Below are positions 35,364 through 44,935 of a DNA stretch of 64,000 nucleotides, in pieces. The stretch spans positions 1 to 64,000 of the forward strand of contig CAUJKA010000200.1 of assembly GCA_963204965.1 (NCBI GenBank), read 5' to 3'. How positions within the stretch are numbered: position 1 is the first letter of the stretch; every line of letters starts with the position of its first letter. The notes beneath the pieces are model-generated. The model was not told the DNA's origin. It was given only the letters and a program-made list of their open reading frames with translations, and did not search any database. This DNA is from Planctomycetota bacterium (lineage in GTDB: Bacteria; Planctomycetota; Planctomycetia; Pirellulales; Pirellulaceae). Position numbers and translations under genes: made by a program.

Positions 35364-36200
35364 TTAGAGCGTTGTACTGTCGTCTGAACTTCTTCGCGTT
35401 GTTGGCCGACTTTCGTCAGCAGTATTTTCTTGGCCGCTTGAGCCACTTTGGCCAGCTTCTGCCAGTTCCAGTCGCACATCGGCGGCCGTCAATCGGTCCT
35501 GCCATGTTTGACCAAGATCTGGGTCGCTGACCACCACGTCCACTTCCCCAAGGCTGCAAAGGCGAGCCAAGGAGCTCTTTCCAAATTTGCTGCTGTCAGC
35601 CACCACCATCGTGCGGTCCGCGCATCGCATCATTGCGGCTTCGGTTTCCACCAATAGCAAGTTGCTGTTGTAGTACCCACGTTCGTCGGCTCCTGCGATG
35701 CTGAGCACTGCTGTTTGTACGTTCAACGAAGCCAGCATCTGGTTGGCGTAGGGGCCAAGGGTCACTCCGGTTCTGCTGTGGACATACCCACCCAGCACCA
35801 CCAAGTCGACTTGATCGTTGGACGCGAACAAACTAGCCAGCGGAAGCGAATTGGTCACGATTTGCAGCGGACGTCCTACCAGTTGCTTGGCTAACTCGTA
35901 GGTCGTGCTGCCGCCATCTAGTAAAACCGTGTCGTGATCTTCAATCATCCGACTGGCTGTGATCGCAATCTGTCGCTTTTTCTCCCACTTGTCTGCGCGT
36001 TTGTGCTCGAAAATCTTCAGTGTGGCCGACGGACCTGTGGAAAATACCCCACCATGGGTTCGTTGGGCTTCACCTTCAGCTTCCAAGTAGTCCAAATCGC
36101 GGCGAATGGTCGATTCGCTAACATCAAGTGCCGCTCTAAGGTCTGGAATCGAGACAAAACCTTGGCTCCGAATCAACTCTCGGAGCTTCGCGCGGCGCAT
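35364..36200 (-). CDS. DeoR-family regulator of the BMC operon
   Basis: About 278 residues from the ATG at 36200, chosen as the DeoR domain starts there (MRRAKLRELIRSQG); earlier starts at 36287 and 36305 are open. The winged helix-turn-helix is VSIPDLRAALDVSESTIRRDL followed by the DeoR hallmark EAQRTHGG. The effector domain shows LLDGGSTTYELAKQL, VTNSLPLASLF and VVADSSKFGKSSL, typical of sugar-phosphate-sensing members. It is the first gene on the operon strand and probably represses its own operon until a sugar phosphate binds; that is family-based inference. A Ser/Thr-rich tail ends the protein. Confidence 0.93.
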   Translation of the reverse strand: MRRAKLRELIRSQGFVSIPDLRAALDVSESTIRRDLDYLEAEGEAQRTHGGVFSTGPSATLKIFEHKRADKWEKKRQIAITASRMIEDHDTVLLDGGSTTYELAKQLVGRPLQIVTNSLPLASLFASNDQVDLVVLGGYVHSRTGVTLGPYANQMLASLNVQTAVLSIAGADERGYYNSNLLLVETEAAMMRCADRTMVVADSSKFGKSSLARLCSLGEVDVVVSDPDLGQTWQDRLTAADVRLELAEAGQSGSSGQENTADESRPTTRRSSDDSTTL

Positions 36201-36563
36201 CTCCGTAACGTTAATCGTGCTCAAAATCGCTCGCTCCAGGCCAACCGTAAGGCAGGAATCTATCGAAACGTGATAAGATTCTACCATTCTAATGAATGAA
36301 TTCAATCAATCCAAGCATTGATTTGGATAAATAGGCAGGATGTAATGGCGAATCGCCTGTCTGTATGACGCTCTATTGGGTGGTTTGCGTTCGGGTTATC
36401 GAAAGAGAGAATGGTTTTGTGCCCCTCTATCGGCGCGAAGCCGAACTGTCGCAGTATGCGTCGCGCTATTGGACCTGACTGGAGTTCTCGGCGCCTTCGG
36501 AATAGGATAGAGTGACTCTGTTCAACCTACCCGCCTGTAAAACCTCCCACCTTAAGTAATCTC

Positions 36564-39179
36564 GTGTCTGCTAGCCAATCCACTGTGGTGAATCGCGCGC
36601 GATGTTGGCCTGCCCTGTTCTTGGCTCTGCTTTTCGGCCAATTTGTGATCCATGCCAGCGACCCAATCAAGATAGATCCAATCAAGATAGATCCAATTAG
36701 CTCCGAGCCAACCAAACTAGATTTCAATCGCGACGTCCGTCCGATTCTCTCGGAAAACTGTTTCTACTGTCACGGACAAGACGGCAATAAGCGCGAGGGT
36801 GGATTGCGTCTGGATCTGCGTGAGGATGCAGTTGCTGCTGGCGCAATCGACCCGAGCTCACCCGCCAACAGTGAGCTGCTCAAGCGAGTCCTTGAAAGCG
36901 ACTCGGAAACAATGATGCCTCCGCCTAAGTCCAATCGACGGCTGACCGAGTCTCAGAAGCAGACCTTAGAGCGTTGGCTCAAAGAGGGCGCCGAATACTC
37001 CAAGCACTGGGCCTTTGTCGCGCCGGTGCGGCCGGAGCCGCCCAAGGTACAGAATCAAGCTTGGGTTCGAAATCCAATCGACCAGTTTGTCGTATCCAAG
37101 TTGGAATCGCAGGGACTGCAACCCTCGCCGGAAGCTGATCGCGCAACGTTGGTAAAACGCTTGTACGCGGACTTGGTGGGATTGCCGCCAACTCCCGAGC
37201 AAGTCAATCAATTCGTGAACGACACGAATCCACAAGCCTACGAAGCGCTCGTTGATCAGTTGATGAAGAGCCCTCATTACGGCGAGCGCGTTTGTCTGCC
37301 GTGGTTAGATGCGGCTCGCTATGCTGATAGCAATGGATTCCAGCAGGATGGCGATACATGGCAATGGATGTGGCGCGATTGGGTCGTCAAGGCAATCAAC
37401 GAGAATATGCCGTTTGACCAATTCACCATTTGGCAGCTTGCCGGAGACTTACTGCCCGATGCAACGGTCGAGCAAAAGATAGCAAGCGGATTCAATCGCA
37501 ATCATCTGCTGAATGGGGAAGGTGGAGCAATCGCCGAGGAGCAGCGGTTTGTCATCCTGTTTGATCGAATCGATACGACTGCCACGACCTTTCTTGGTTT
37601 ATCGATGTCGTGTGGCCAATGTCACGATCACAAATACGATCCCATCACGCAACGCGACTACTACAGTTTGATGGATGCGTTTAACCGCGTGCCCGAGACG
37701 GGAACTCCACAGTTTTTCTCCAAGCGAATTCGCGTCGGTAATCCAGTCTTGGAGGTTCCCAACGAAGAAGTCTTGAAACGCCGCGATGAATTCGACGCTC
37801 GCATTGCTGAATTACAAAAGAGCCTCGATCCTTTAGTGGACGCGGCCTTTTATGGATGGCGAACTGGAATCTTTGCTGACAAGAAACCTGGAGAAGGGAA
37901 AGGACTTCCCGAATCGTTATCGAATCTCTTGAAGAAAGAGGAGAAGGATCGATCGGACGATGAGAAGAAGAGCATTGAAGTCGAGTTGCGAAAGCACTTC
38001 GACTCCAAGGTACGTGATACTTTGGCAGACAAAATTCCGGACATAACAAAGCTGGCGAATCTTCGCAAAGAGCGAACGGAATATCTGAATGATCAGATGC
38101 CTAGACCGATGATCATGAGCGACGCGCAGCCTCGTGACACGCATATCTTGACTCGCGGTGAGTACCTCAAGCCTGCCGAAAAAGTTGCTTTTGCGACTCC
38201 TGGATTTTTGCCGGCCATGAACCAAGAGCTGCCCAAGAATCGTCTGGGACTTGCGAAGTGGTTGGTTTCTCCCGAGCAGCCGCTTACGCCACGCGTTCAA
38301 GTGAATCGCATGTGGCAATTCTTCTTTGGTTCGGGCCTGGTGAAAACCTCGGAGGATTTCGGAGTTCAAAGCGAGTATCCCATTCATCTCGACCTCTTGG
38401 ATTGGCTTTCGGTCGATTTTCGAGAGAACCAATGGGATATGAAACGACTCAATCGTCTGATCGTAACCAGCGCGACCTATCGTCAAAGCAGCCGAATCAC
38501 ACCAGAGCTTCGCAGCGTTGATCCAGAGAACAAACTCTATGCTCGAGCTCCTCGTTTGCGAATGCCTTCGATGGTCTTACGCGATTGGGTATTGGCCTCG
38601 AGCGGTCTGATAGATGATCGAATCGGCGGTAAGCCAGTCTATCCCTACCAACCCGACGGCATCTGGGAATCGTTGGCGATTACTAAGGAGCGCGACTTTA
38701 CTTATCCGAGCTCCAGCGGCAAAGATCTTTATCGCCGCAGCCTGTATACCTTTTGGCGAAGGACAGTCGGACCTGCAAACATGTTCGATGCGTCGACTCG
38801 ACAAACCTGCAAAGTACGCCTAGCCGCAACTAGTACACCGTTGCACGCACTGACCACTCTCAACGATCCGACTTGGGTCGAAGCCGCGAGGGTCTTGGCC
38901 GAGAAGTCGATGGTGGCAAACGCAGATTTGCTTGAGCAAGTGAAGTTCTGCTTCCAACGCGTGGTCTGCCGACAGCCAACGGATTCCGAGTGTACCAAGC
39001 TAGTGAAGGCTTGGGAGAAGCAGTTTGCGATCTTTAGTGCGGATGCAAAAGAGGCTAGCGAACTTGTATCTGTGGGTGCGGCAAGTCGCGATAGTTCGCT
39101 AGACCAGACCAAGCACGCGGCGATGACGGCGTTGTGTCTGGCGATTTTCAATTTGGATGAGTCACTTACGCGAGAATGA
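36564..39179 (+). CDS. DUF1549/DUF1553 protein with cytochrome c-type domain
   Basis: An 871-residue exported protein of the Planctomycete cytochrome c / DUF1549 / DUF1553 family. The GTG start is followed by a signal peptide (CWPALFLALLFGQFVIHAS). The heme-binding motif is CFYCHG near residue 69, in FNRDVRPILSENCFYCHG. DUF1549 lies at about 170-385 (VGLPPTPEQVNQF, ending SCGQCHDHKYDP). DUF1553 covers about 555-815 (GLAKWLVSPEQPLTPRVQVN). At its N-terminus a 15-base tandem repeat encodes two copies of PIKID. The next gene overlaps the stop. Such pairs may serve extracellular degradation; the reaction is unknown. Confidence 0.95.
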   Translation: MSASQSTVVNRARCWPALFLALLFGQFVIHASDPIKIDPIKIDPISSEPTKLDFNRDVRPILSENCFYCHGQDGNKREGGLRLDLREDAVAAGAIDPSSPANSELLKRVLESDSETMMPPPKSNRRLTESQKQTLERWLKEGAEYSKHWAFVAPVRPEPPKVQNQAWVRNPIDQFVVSKLESQGLQPSPEADRATLVKRLYADLVGLPPTPEQVNQFVNDTNPQAYEALVDQLMKSPHYGERVCLPWLDAARYADSNGFQQDGDTWQWMWRDWVVKAINENMPFDQFTIWQLAGDLLPDATVEQKIASGFNRNHLLNGEGGAIAEEQRFVILFDRIDTTATTFLGLSMSCGQCHDHKYDPITQRDYYSLMDAFNRVPETGTPQFFSKRIRVGNPVLEVPNEEVLKRRDEFDARIAELQKSLDPLVDAAFYGWRTGIFADKKPGEGKGLPESLSNLLKKEEKDRSDDEKKSIEVELRKHFDSKVRDTLADKIPDITKLANLRKERTEYLNDQMPRPMIMSDAQPRDTHILTRGEYLKPAEKVAFATPGFLPAMNQELPKNRLGLAKWLVSPEQPLTPRVQVNRMWQFFFGSGLVKTSEDFGVQSEYPIHLDLLDWLSVDFRENQWDMKRLNRLIVTSATYRQSSRITPELRSVDPENKLYARAPRLRMPSMVLRDWVLASSGLIDDRIGGKPVYPYQPDGIWESLAITKERDFTYPSSSGKDLYRRSLYTFWRRTVGPANMFDASTRQTCKVRLAATSTPLHALTTLNDPTWVEAARVLAEKSMVANADLLEQVKFCFQRVVCRQPTDSECTKLVKAWEKQFAIFSADAKEASELVSVGAASRDSSLDQTKHAAMTALCLAIFNLDESLTRE

Positions 39180-40675
39180 TGATGCAGAACTATCTGAATG
39201 AAGAGTTGTTGATGCAGAATCGAGCCCGAGTGACTCGTCGGCAACTGTTTGGACGCATGAGTAGTGGTCTTGGCGCGACTGCACTGGCCTCGCTGATTCA
39301 AAGGGGAGGCTCTTCAGTTCATGCCAATACATTGCAAGGTGTTCCAGGCGTTGCAAGTGGAGGATTGGAAGGGCTGCCTCATCACATCGCCAAAGCCAAA
39401 CGAGTCGTGCTTCTTTGGCAAGGCGGTGGGCCATCGCACGTGGATCTGTTTGATGAGAAGCCAACCATGCAAGAGATGGCTGGCAAGGAGATCCCCGAGA
39501 GCGTCCGCGGTGCGACTCGTCTGTCCACGATGACCAGCGGCAATGCAAAGTGGCCCTGCATTCCAGCGATCAAGCCGTTTCAAACTTACGGACAATGCGG
39601 CCGACGACTCAGCAGCATGATTCCTAACATCGGCGCGTTGGCTGATGACATGACTTTGGTGCGATCAATGCACACCGAGGCCGTGAATCACGCCCCGGGT
39701 GTAACTTACTTCATGACTGGTTCGCAGGTTCCCGGTCGGCCGAGTATGGGTGCATGGTTAGCCTACGGTTTGGGAAGCGAGACGGACGAGCTGCCGACGT
39801 TTGTAGTGATGACATCCAGCGATAAAGCTAAGACCTGCGGGCAACTGTTCTTCGACTACTACTGGGGCAGTGGATTCTTGCCTAGTAAGTTCCAAGGTGT
39901 GCGCTTTCGAAACACCGGTGATCCGGTACCATACTTGGCTAATCCCGCTGGCATGAACTCGTCCTCGCGACGCGCGATGTTGGATGACATTGCTTCGTTG
40001 AACGCTCAACACTTGGAAGATTATGGTGATCCAGAGATCGACACGCGGATCGCTCAGTATGAAATGGCGTTTCGGATGCAGTCGAGCGTCCCCGAGCTGC
40101 TCGACTTCTCCAAAGAAACGGCTTCGACAATTCAGCGCTATGGCCCTGATGCACTGGTGAAGGGGACTTACGCGAACAATTGTCTGATTGCTCGAAGACT
40201 TCTTGAGCGTGGTGTGCGTTTTGTGCAGCTCATGCATGCAGGCTGGGATCAACATAACAACTTGTACACGCAACTTGAAGAGCAATGCCGCGACACCGAT
40301 GCTCCTTCAGCAGCCCTGGTCCAGGACTTGAAAGACCGCGGCATGCTGGAGGATACGCTGGTAATTTGGGGTGCCGAGTTCGGACGTACTCCATTTGGAC
40401 AAGGTAATCCAGAAAAGCCGAATGGACGTGATCACTTTGGCCGCGCGTTCAGTTGGTGGATGGCTGGTGGCGGTGTGAAAAAGGGGCATGTTTACGGAAC
40501 TACCGATGAATTTGCCTGGAACATTACGGAAAATCCAGTTCACATTCACGACATGCAGGCCACCATCATGCATCTGTGTGGCGTAGATCACACGCGATTG
40601 ACTTTCCGTTATCAAGGCCGGCAATATCGGCTGACCGACATTCACGGCGACGTCGTACAAGGCATTTTGGCTTAG
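39176..40675 (+). CDS. DUF1501 protein (sulfatase-like fold), Tat signal
   Basis: A 499-residue protein with a twin-arginine export signal (RVTRRQLFGRMSSGLGATAL). The DUF1501 domain is marked by VVLLWQGGGPSHVDLFDEKP near the N-terminus, HAPGVTYFMTGSQVPGRPSM, and LVIWGAEFGRTPFGQ with RDHFGRAFSWWMAGGGV near the end, an alkaline-phosphatase-like fold with likely metal ligands. The start overlaps the stop of the preceding DUF1553 gene (ATGA), so the two are coupled, a strongly conserved pair in planctomycetes. Tat export suggests that it folds with a cofactor in the cytosol. Confidence 0.95.
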   Translation: MMMQNYLNEELLMQNRARVTRRQLFGRMSSGLGATALASLIQRGGSSVHANTLQGVPGVASGGLEGLPHHIAKAKRVVLLWQGGGPSHVDLFDEKPTMQEMAGKEIPESVRGATRLSTMTSGNAKWPCIPAIKPFQTYGQCGRRLSSMIPNIGALADDMTLVRSMHTEAVNHAPGVTYFMTGSQVPGRPSMGAWLAYGLGSETDELPTFVVMTSSDKAKTCGQLFFDYYWGSGFLPSKFQGVRFRNTGDPVPYLANPAGMNSSSRRAMLDDIASLNAQHLEDYGDPEIDTRIAQYEMAFRMQSSVPELLDFSKETASTIQRYGPDALVKGTYANNCLIARRLLERGVRFVQLMHAGWDQHNNLYTQLEEQCRDTDAPSAALVQDLKDRGMLEDTLVIWGAEFGRTPFGQGNPEKPNGRDHFGRAFSWWMAGGGVKKGHVYGTTDEFAWNITENPVHIHDMQATIMHLCGVDHTRLTFRYQGRQYRLTDIHGDVVQGILA

Positions 40676-40820
40676 CGGCGGATCTCCGGTGATGCGTGCA
40701 TCCCGTCACCACAGTTGTCCGTTGGCGATGCTAACCTGCTCTACAAGAACTTTGCATCGGATACAATCGTAAGCATCTGAATCGATCTGAATCGGCCCAT
40801 CACATTCTAGGAGAACGGCG

Positions 40821-41447
40821 ATGCGACTTCTGAAATATGCGATTTGTACTGTTTGTTTCGTAGCACTTTGCAATACACAATTTCTGTTGGCTCAGGCAAC
40901 CAAGACCCAACAGGATACGCCGCCTCTTGCTACTCCGGAAATAGACACACTCTTCCAGGAGAAGAAGGCACTTCTAGCCGATTCTAAGGAAACTACGACG
41001 CCCAAGAAGGCAGAAATCGTACTGAGCGAACGTGATCAGAAGTTCAAGAAGCTGATGACTGGGGCTAAGTTGACAGGGCTGTTTACGATCGAAGGTAAGC
41101 CCATGAAGGACCAAGTCGAAGACACCTATGAAATTCGCAAGGTTGAGAAGGCCAAAGCCGATGGAGATACATGGCTTATCACTTCGCGAGTCAAATATGG
41201 TAAGAACGATTACGAGATGCCTTTTCCGATCGAAGTGAAGTGGGCGGGCGATACACCGGTTTTGACGCTAGAGAAATTGGCTGTTCCCGGGCTTGGAACT
41301 TTCTCCTGCCGCGTTGTATTGCATGGCACCAAGTACGCAGGTACGTGGCAACACGACAATGTTGGTGGCCACATGTTCGGCAACATCAAGCTAGCTGAGG
41401 AAGCTGCAGTTGAAAAACCCGCGCAAGGCGAGAATCCGAAGGTGTAA
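40821..41447 (+). CDS. Small exported protein of unknown function
   Basis: A 208-residue protein with a signal peptide (CTVCFVALCNTQFLLAQ) and the ATG preceded by AGGAG. The mature part has a charged helical region (residues 40-90), then a beta-rich domain (LFTIEGKPMKDQVEDTYEIR, FPIEVKWAGDTPVLTLEKL, RVVLHGTKYAGTWQHD). The pattern recalls a recurrent planctomycete fold of lipid-binding-like beta sheets, but I recognise no named family. It stands alone 145 bp after the DUF1501 gene. Confidence 0.8.
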   Translation: MRLLKYAICTVCFVALCNTQFLLAQATKTQQDTPPLATPEIDTLFQEKKALLADSKETTTPKKAEIVLSERDQKFKKLMTGAKLTGLFTIEGKPMKDQVEDTYEIRKVEKAKADGDTWLITSRVKYGKNDYEMPFPIEVKWAGDTPVLTLEKLAVPGLGTFSCRVVLHGTKYAGTWQHDNVGGHMFGNIKLAEEAAVEKPAQGENPKV

Positions 41448-41455
41448 AGTAGGAT

Positions 41456-42065
41456 TTTATCTGCCAGCCACGACACAAAAGCCACAAAGGTCATTCATGC
41501 GTTTATGTAGTGCATTGCGGCTATCCGAACAATTGCAGGGAAGTTTCATGCGGAAGAAAGTTCGAAGTCAATAACCTGCCCCTACATACTCAGCATCCGA
41601 CCCAATAGCCCAGCCACGATGTGGCGATACAAGCTTAGCTCTGGGTGAGCGCGGCGAGTCCCGCGAGCCAAGCGTAACCGAGGGTATTCGAAGCGAAGGT
41701 TTTCGCGGTGCGGGCTTATGCAACCGTTTCGAAAGTCTCAATTCGAACCGCAACATCCCTGTCGCCGTGAATCGAGCTTTTCGTTACATCGTCCATTGCG
41801 ATAACGATTTACGCTACCACACGAGATTCGATTGGGCGGTATTGATTGTTTTGCCCTTTCAGGGCGGACCGGCTCCATCATTTCGCTTTCCCAGGGCGGC
41901 GCTTCGCTATGCCCTGGGCTGATTTGTTGTGGCCTTTCAGGCCAGTAAGACTCACTGCCGAAGCCTCGCTCAAAGAACCAGAGCCACAAACCAGACTCAC
42001 TTACCCTGCGGCCCAAGACCGCTTTGGCAGCGGCGGCCTTCTCGAACGCAGGATTAGATGTTGGC
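41456..42065 (-). repeat. Dispersed repeat R1, copy C (inverted, with an extra module)
   Basis: On the minus strand this copy runs in the order of copy A: CCAACATCTAATCCTGCGTT at the start, then the TGTTGCGGTTCGAAT and CTCGCGGGACTCGCCGCGCT landmarks. Between the parts that are adjacent in copy A near 168 it carries about 150 bp of extra sequence (about 41820-41965) with CCCAGGGC-type palindromes. Either this is a nested insertion here or copy A has lost it. Minus-strand ORFs across the region are not conserved among copies. Nothing else is seen in 41448-42174. Confidence 0.85.
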
Positions 42066-42174
42066 TCATCACTCAAACGACGAGCCTAGGAACTTTATTT
42101 GAAAAGGATCGATCGCGCCACCACGTCACTTTTGCTATAGAGTCAAACTTGGTCAAACCCGGCAGGAATTTGAC

Positions 42175-42513
42175 CTACCTTAACGACTCAAGACGCCTGG
42201 CTTCGTCGCGGGCGTCTTCTGCTAAGGTGATGAATTGATGATCCTGAGTTCCAGCAAAGGTACGCTGGTAAGTCAGACTGAGCGCGGTAAAGTTGAATGG
42301 CTCGTTGGGCTCTAGCTGACAAGCCTTGACGCCGTGTGCGATTGCCTTCTCAAACTGAGCTGACAAAGTGTACAGGCGTCCCAGTGTTAGATGGCTGAGC
42401 ACATGATCGGGTTCGTCTGCAACCAAAGCCTCGAGTGCGGCAATCGCTTCCTCCGACTTGCCTTGGTCCTTCAGTTTTTCAGCTGCGTTATAACGTTCTG
42501 CTACGGTGGTCAT
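42175..42513 (-). CDS. Small TPR protein
   Basis: A 112-residue cytosolic protein with two or three tetratricopeptide units: RYNAAEKLKDQGKSEEAIAA, LSHLTLGRLYTLSAQFEKAI and FNFTALSLTYQRTF. No signal peptide. The last 25 residues are charged and helical. It is divergent from a 62-aa gene with 89 bp between the starts. The partner protein is unknown. Confidence 0.85.
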   Translation of the reverse strand: MTTVAERYNAAEKLKDQGKSEEAIAALEALVADEPDHVLSHLTLGRLYTLSAQFEKAIAHGVKACQLEPNEPFNFTALSLTYQRTFAGTQDHQFITLAEDARDEARRLESLR

Positions 42514-42602
42514 ATCTTAAATTCACTTCGATTAAATTCTTAGCACATTACGGTTGGCCTTTACGATCGCTGGCCAACCGAATCAATACAAGGGGTAACA
42601 GC

Positions 42603-42791
42603 ATGGACTCGACTCAGGTACAAGACCTGGAAGAGCGAATTGAAGCGGCAATTGCCGAGCTTTTCCGAGGAAAACGAACTTCCGCAGCACTTCCCATGCG
42701 ACCATCCGGTCATATTCTCGAAATGATGGCCAAAGCTGCAACCGCTGTTTACGAAGCGGCTGTCGAAGCTTCCAAGAAACCTCACAATTAG
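42603..42791 (+). CDS. Small protein of unknown function
   Basis: A 62-residue protein from the ATG at 42603, which has AAGGGG about 8 bases upstream. Largely helical: QVQDLEERIEAAIAELFRG and HILEMMAKAATAVYEAAVEA, with a short basic link (KRTSAALPMRPSG) between. Its stop overlaps the stop region of comB on the other strand by 4 bp. Amphipathic helices suggest a small adaptor protein, without proof. Confidence 0.6.
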   Translation: MDSTQVQDLEERIEAAIAELFRGKRTSAALPMRPSGHILEMMAKAATAVYEAAVEASKKPHN

Positions 42792-43552
42792 CTGGCCGCC
42801 GTAGCTGTCCTAAAACACTCCCCGAAACGACTGGGCACAACTTCCAGTGAATCCAGCTTGGCCGCAAATTGGATATCTGGTTGGTAGCCGGCTTGGACAA
42901 GGTTGAAGCCACCCGAGAATTTTTCTAGTAGGCTGGCCAGTCCCGGTGCGGTTGGCGTCGGGTTCGCTTGCCAGAGGCCTAAGGCGATCATGGCGCTGTC
43001 TCCCACGAGCTCAACGTGGGTGAGATTTGTGAGCGAAGAAAGGATTGCTCCTACCGCTAAAAGATCCTCTCCGGCCATTTGCCCGTCCGTCCCGGCGCAA
43101 ACTATCGACCAGCGATCGATGTCACTTGCCGCTATGGCGCGAGCAATTGCTTGACGGTTGACTAACGAACCGAGGAAGCACGTGTCGAAGTCAGCGACAG
43201 CTTCGACGGCTCGGGTTCCATTGGTCGTGGAGAAGACTAACTTAGCTCCCGCAACCGACTCGGCGGTGTACTCCAACGGGCTGTTGCCAAAGTGAAAGCC
43301 TGGAATCGGCTTACAGTGCCTCTCGCCGCATAGTCTAGCGTTCGAGCCGATCTGCTTCCCAAGCTGCATCGCCGCGTCGATCTCTTGAGCGACCTGAATC
43401 GACTCGGCTCCCGCGTGAAGAGCTTGCGCCGCCGTTGTAGTGAATCGCAGCGTGTCGATCACCACCGCCCCACGCTGAACTTTAGGATCGCTCAAGCTTG
43501 GCAACATCAAGCTCGGCAACAAGGCCACGTCGATTTGTAGAATGCGGTTCAA
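42788..43552 (-). CDS. comB: 2-phosphosulfolactate phosphatase-like protein (ComB)
   Basis: A 254-residue ComB-family phosphatase. Motifs: VVIDTLRFTTTAAQALHAGA, CGERHCKPIPGFHFGNSPLE, FSTTNGTRAVEAV and CAGTDGQMAGEDLLAVGAI. In coenzyme M biosynthesis ComB removes phosphate from (R)-2-phospho-3-sulfolactate. Homologs are common in bacteria without coenzyme M, where the substrate is unclear, probably sulfolactate or a related compound. No other sulfolactate genes are in the window. Length is normal. Confidence 0.9.
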   Translation of the reverse strand: MNRILQIDVALLPSLMLPSLSDPKVQRGAVVIDTLRFTTTAAQALHAGAESIQVAQEIDAAMQLGKQIGSNARLCGERHCKPIPGFHFGNSPLEYTAESVAGAKLVFSTTNGTRAVEAVADFDTCFLGSLVNRQAIARAIAASDIDRWSIVCAGTDGQMAGEDLLAVGAILSSLTNLTHVELVGDSAMIALGLWQANPTPTAPGLASLLEKFSGGFNLVQAGYQPDIQFAAKLDSLEVVPSRFGECFRTATAAS

Positions 43553-43588
43553 TTCGTTCCAAGCCTCATCTCAATGAATTGCGTTAGC

Positions 43589-44935
43589 TTAGAGAATTGG
43601 CTCCATTCTGGCGAGTGGCTTTGTAAAGACGAATTGTGAAACGCCGATCAGACGTTCTTCAAAACCCGCTTGGCAGTAGCAAAGGTAATACTCCCAAGTC
43701 CGAATGAAACGATCGTCAAAATTCAACTTACGAACATGATCGATTGAATTCCAAAAATTTTGACGCCACATCTGGAGAGTCTTTCCGTAGTGTGGACCAA
43801 AATCTTCGCAGTGAAGGAATCGTAGATCCGTGTGGCTGGCCAAGCACTGTCCAATCGCTCGGATGCTTGGAAGAAAACCTCCCGGGAAAATGTATCGTTG
43901 GATGAAGTCAACAGAGTTTCGATAGGCGTCGTAGCGATGATCGGGAATGGTGATCGCTTGAATGGCCATCGCGCCACTGGGCTTGAGAAGCTTCGAGCAT
44001 TGCTCGAAGTAGCTCGGCAAGAACTTTTCACCCACAGCTTCGATCATCTCGATTGAAACAAGTTTGTCGTACTGGCCGCGAAGATCGCGATAGTCTTGTT
44101 GCAGCAACGTAATTTTGTCATCGATTCCAGCTTCTCGAAATCGTGCTTGGGCAAGCGCATGTTGTTCCGCAGAGATTGTCGTGGTGGTGACTCGGCATCC
44201 GTAGTTGGTGGCCGCATGCATCGCGAAGCCTCCCCAACCAGTGCCAATCTCCAACAGATGGTCTTCCGGCTTCAGGTCAAGCTTGCGGCAAATGCGGTCG
44301 TACTTCTCAAACTGAGCGTCACCCAAGGTCATGTCGGGCTTGTGGAACACTGCCGACGAATAGGTCATGCTCTTGTCGAGCATCAGAGCGAAAAACTCGT
44401 TGCTGAGGTCGTAGTGAGCGCTAATGTTTCGGCGACTTCCTGACTTTGTGTTTCGCTTAAGCCAGTTCATTGCAACGCGAAGAGGCTTAGTTAGTTTGGC
44501 CAACTTGCCGTCGACTGAATTCATCGCGTCGGCGTTACGAGCTAGGACTTGAAGAAGCTGCGCTAGATCGGGCGTATCCCAGTCGCCTTGAATGTAGGAC
44601 TCGGCCGCTCCTAAGCTTCCCCCGGTGATCAGTCGGCGGTAGAAGTCTGGCCTTCGCACAACGATGACTGCTGATTCAGTTTGGTCCGAATCGCCAAATC
44701 GCCAGTTCTGCGCACCGTCTTGGACGACGAGCGACCCAAGCTCGATACGTTCCAGTCGCCTGAGTACCAGGCGCTTAATCAAGCTTGCCGAGCTCACCAA
44801 ATCGTAACTTGTAGGCTTTTGAGCTGACTCCGTTTTGGAAGTGCAGGTCAATTGTGGCTTGGTGGTGTGGGTGCAGCAAGCGGCGTCGGCTGTGCAATTG
44901 CAGGTCTCTTGTTGGGGTGCAGGTACACAGGACAT
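43589..44935 (-). CDS. Cyclopropane-fatty-acyl-phospholipid synthase family
   Basis: About 448 residues from the ATG at 44935 (GGAAG just upstream); a GTG at 45019 would add 28. The enzyme uses SAM to methylate or cyclopropanate unsaturated acyl chains of membrane lipids. Motifs: SAHYDLSNEFFALMLD, LEIGTGWGGFAMHAA (SAM site), SIEMIEAVGEKFLPSYF and QRYIFPGGFLPS. The N-terminus has an unusual Cys/Thr-rich stretch (QQETCNCTADAACCTHTTK) within the part that overlaps the preceding gene by 88 bp. Together with the two upstream genes it forms the conserved FAD oxidoreductase/DUF1365/CFA cluster, tied to unusual fatty acids. Confidence 0.93.
   Translation of the reverse strand: MSCVPAPQQETCNCTADAACCTHTTKPQLTCTSKTESAQKPTSYDLVSSASLIKRLVLRRLERIELGSLVVQDGAQNWRFGDSDQTESAVIVVRRPDFYRRLITGGSLGAAESYIQGDWDTPDLAQLLQVLARNADAMNSVDGKLAKLTKPLRVAMNWLKRNTKSGSRRNISAHYDLSNEFFALMLDKSMTYSSAVFHKPDMTLGDAQFEKYDRICRKLDLKPEDHLLEIGTGWGGFAMHAATNYGCRVTTTTISAEQHALAQARFREAGIDDKITLLQQDYRDLRGQYDKLVSIEMIEAVGEKFLPSYFEQCSKLLKPSGAMAIQAITIPDHRYDAYRNSVDFIQRYIFPGGFLPSIRAIGQCLASHTDLRFLHCEDFGPHYGKTLQMWRQNFWNSIDHVRKLNFDDRFIRTWEYYLCYCQAGFEERLIGVSQFVFTKPLARMEPIL

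Noticed and set aside
36287..36305. Longer DeoR starts
   Set aside because: The additional 29-35 residues do not look like DeoR proteins, whose DNA-binding domain begins at the start at 36200; not excluded.
41738..42076. 112-codon minus-strand ORF with an Ala/Lys-rich start
   Set aside because: It spans R1 copy C and its extra module; the matching part of copy A is out of frame.
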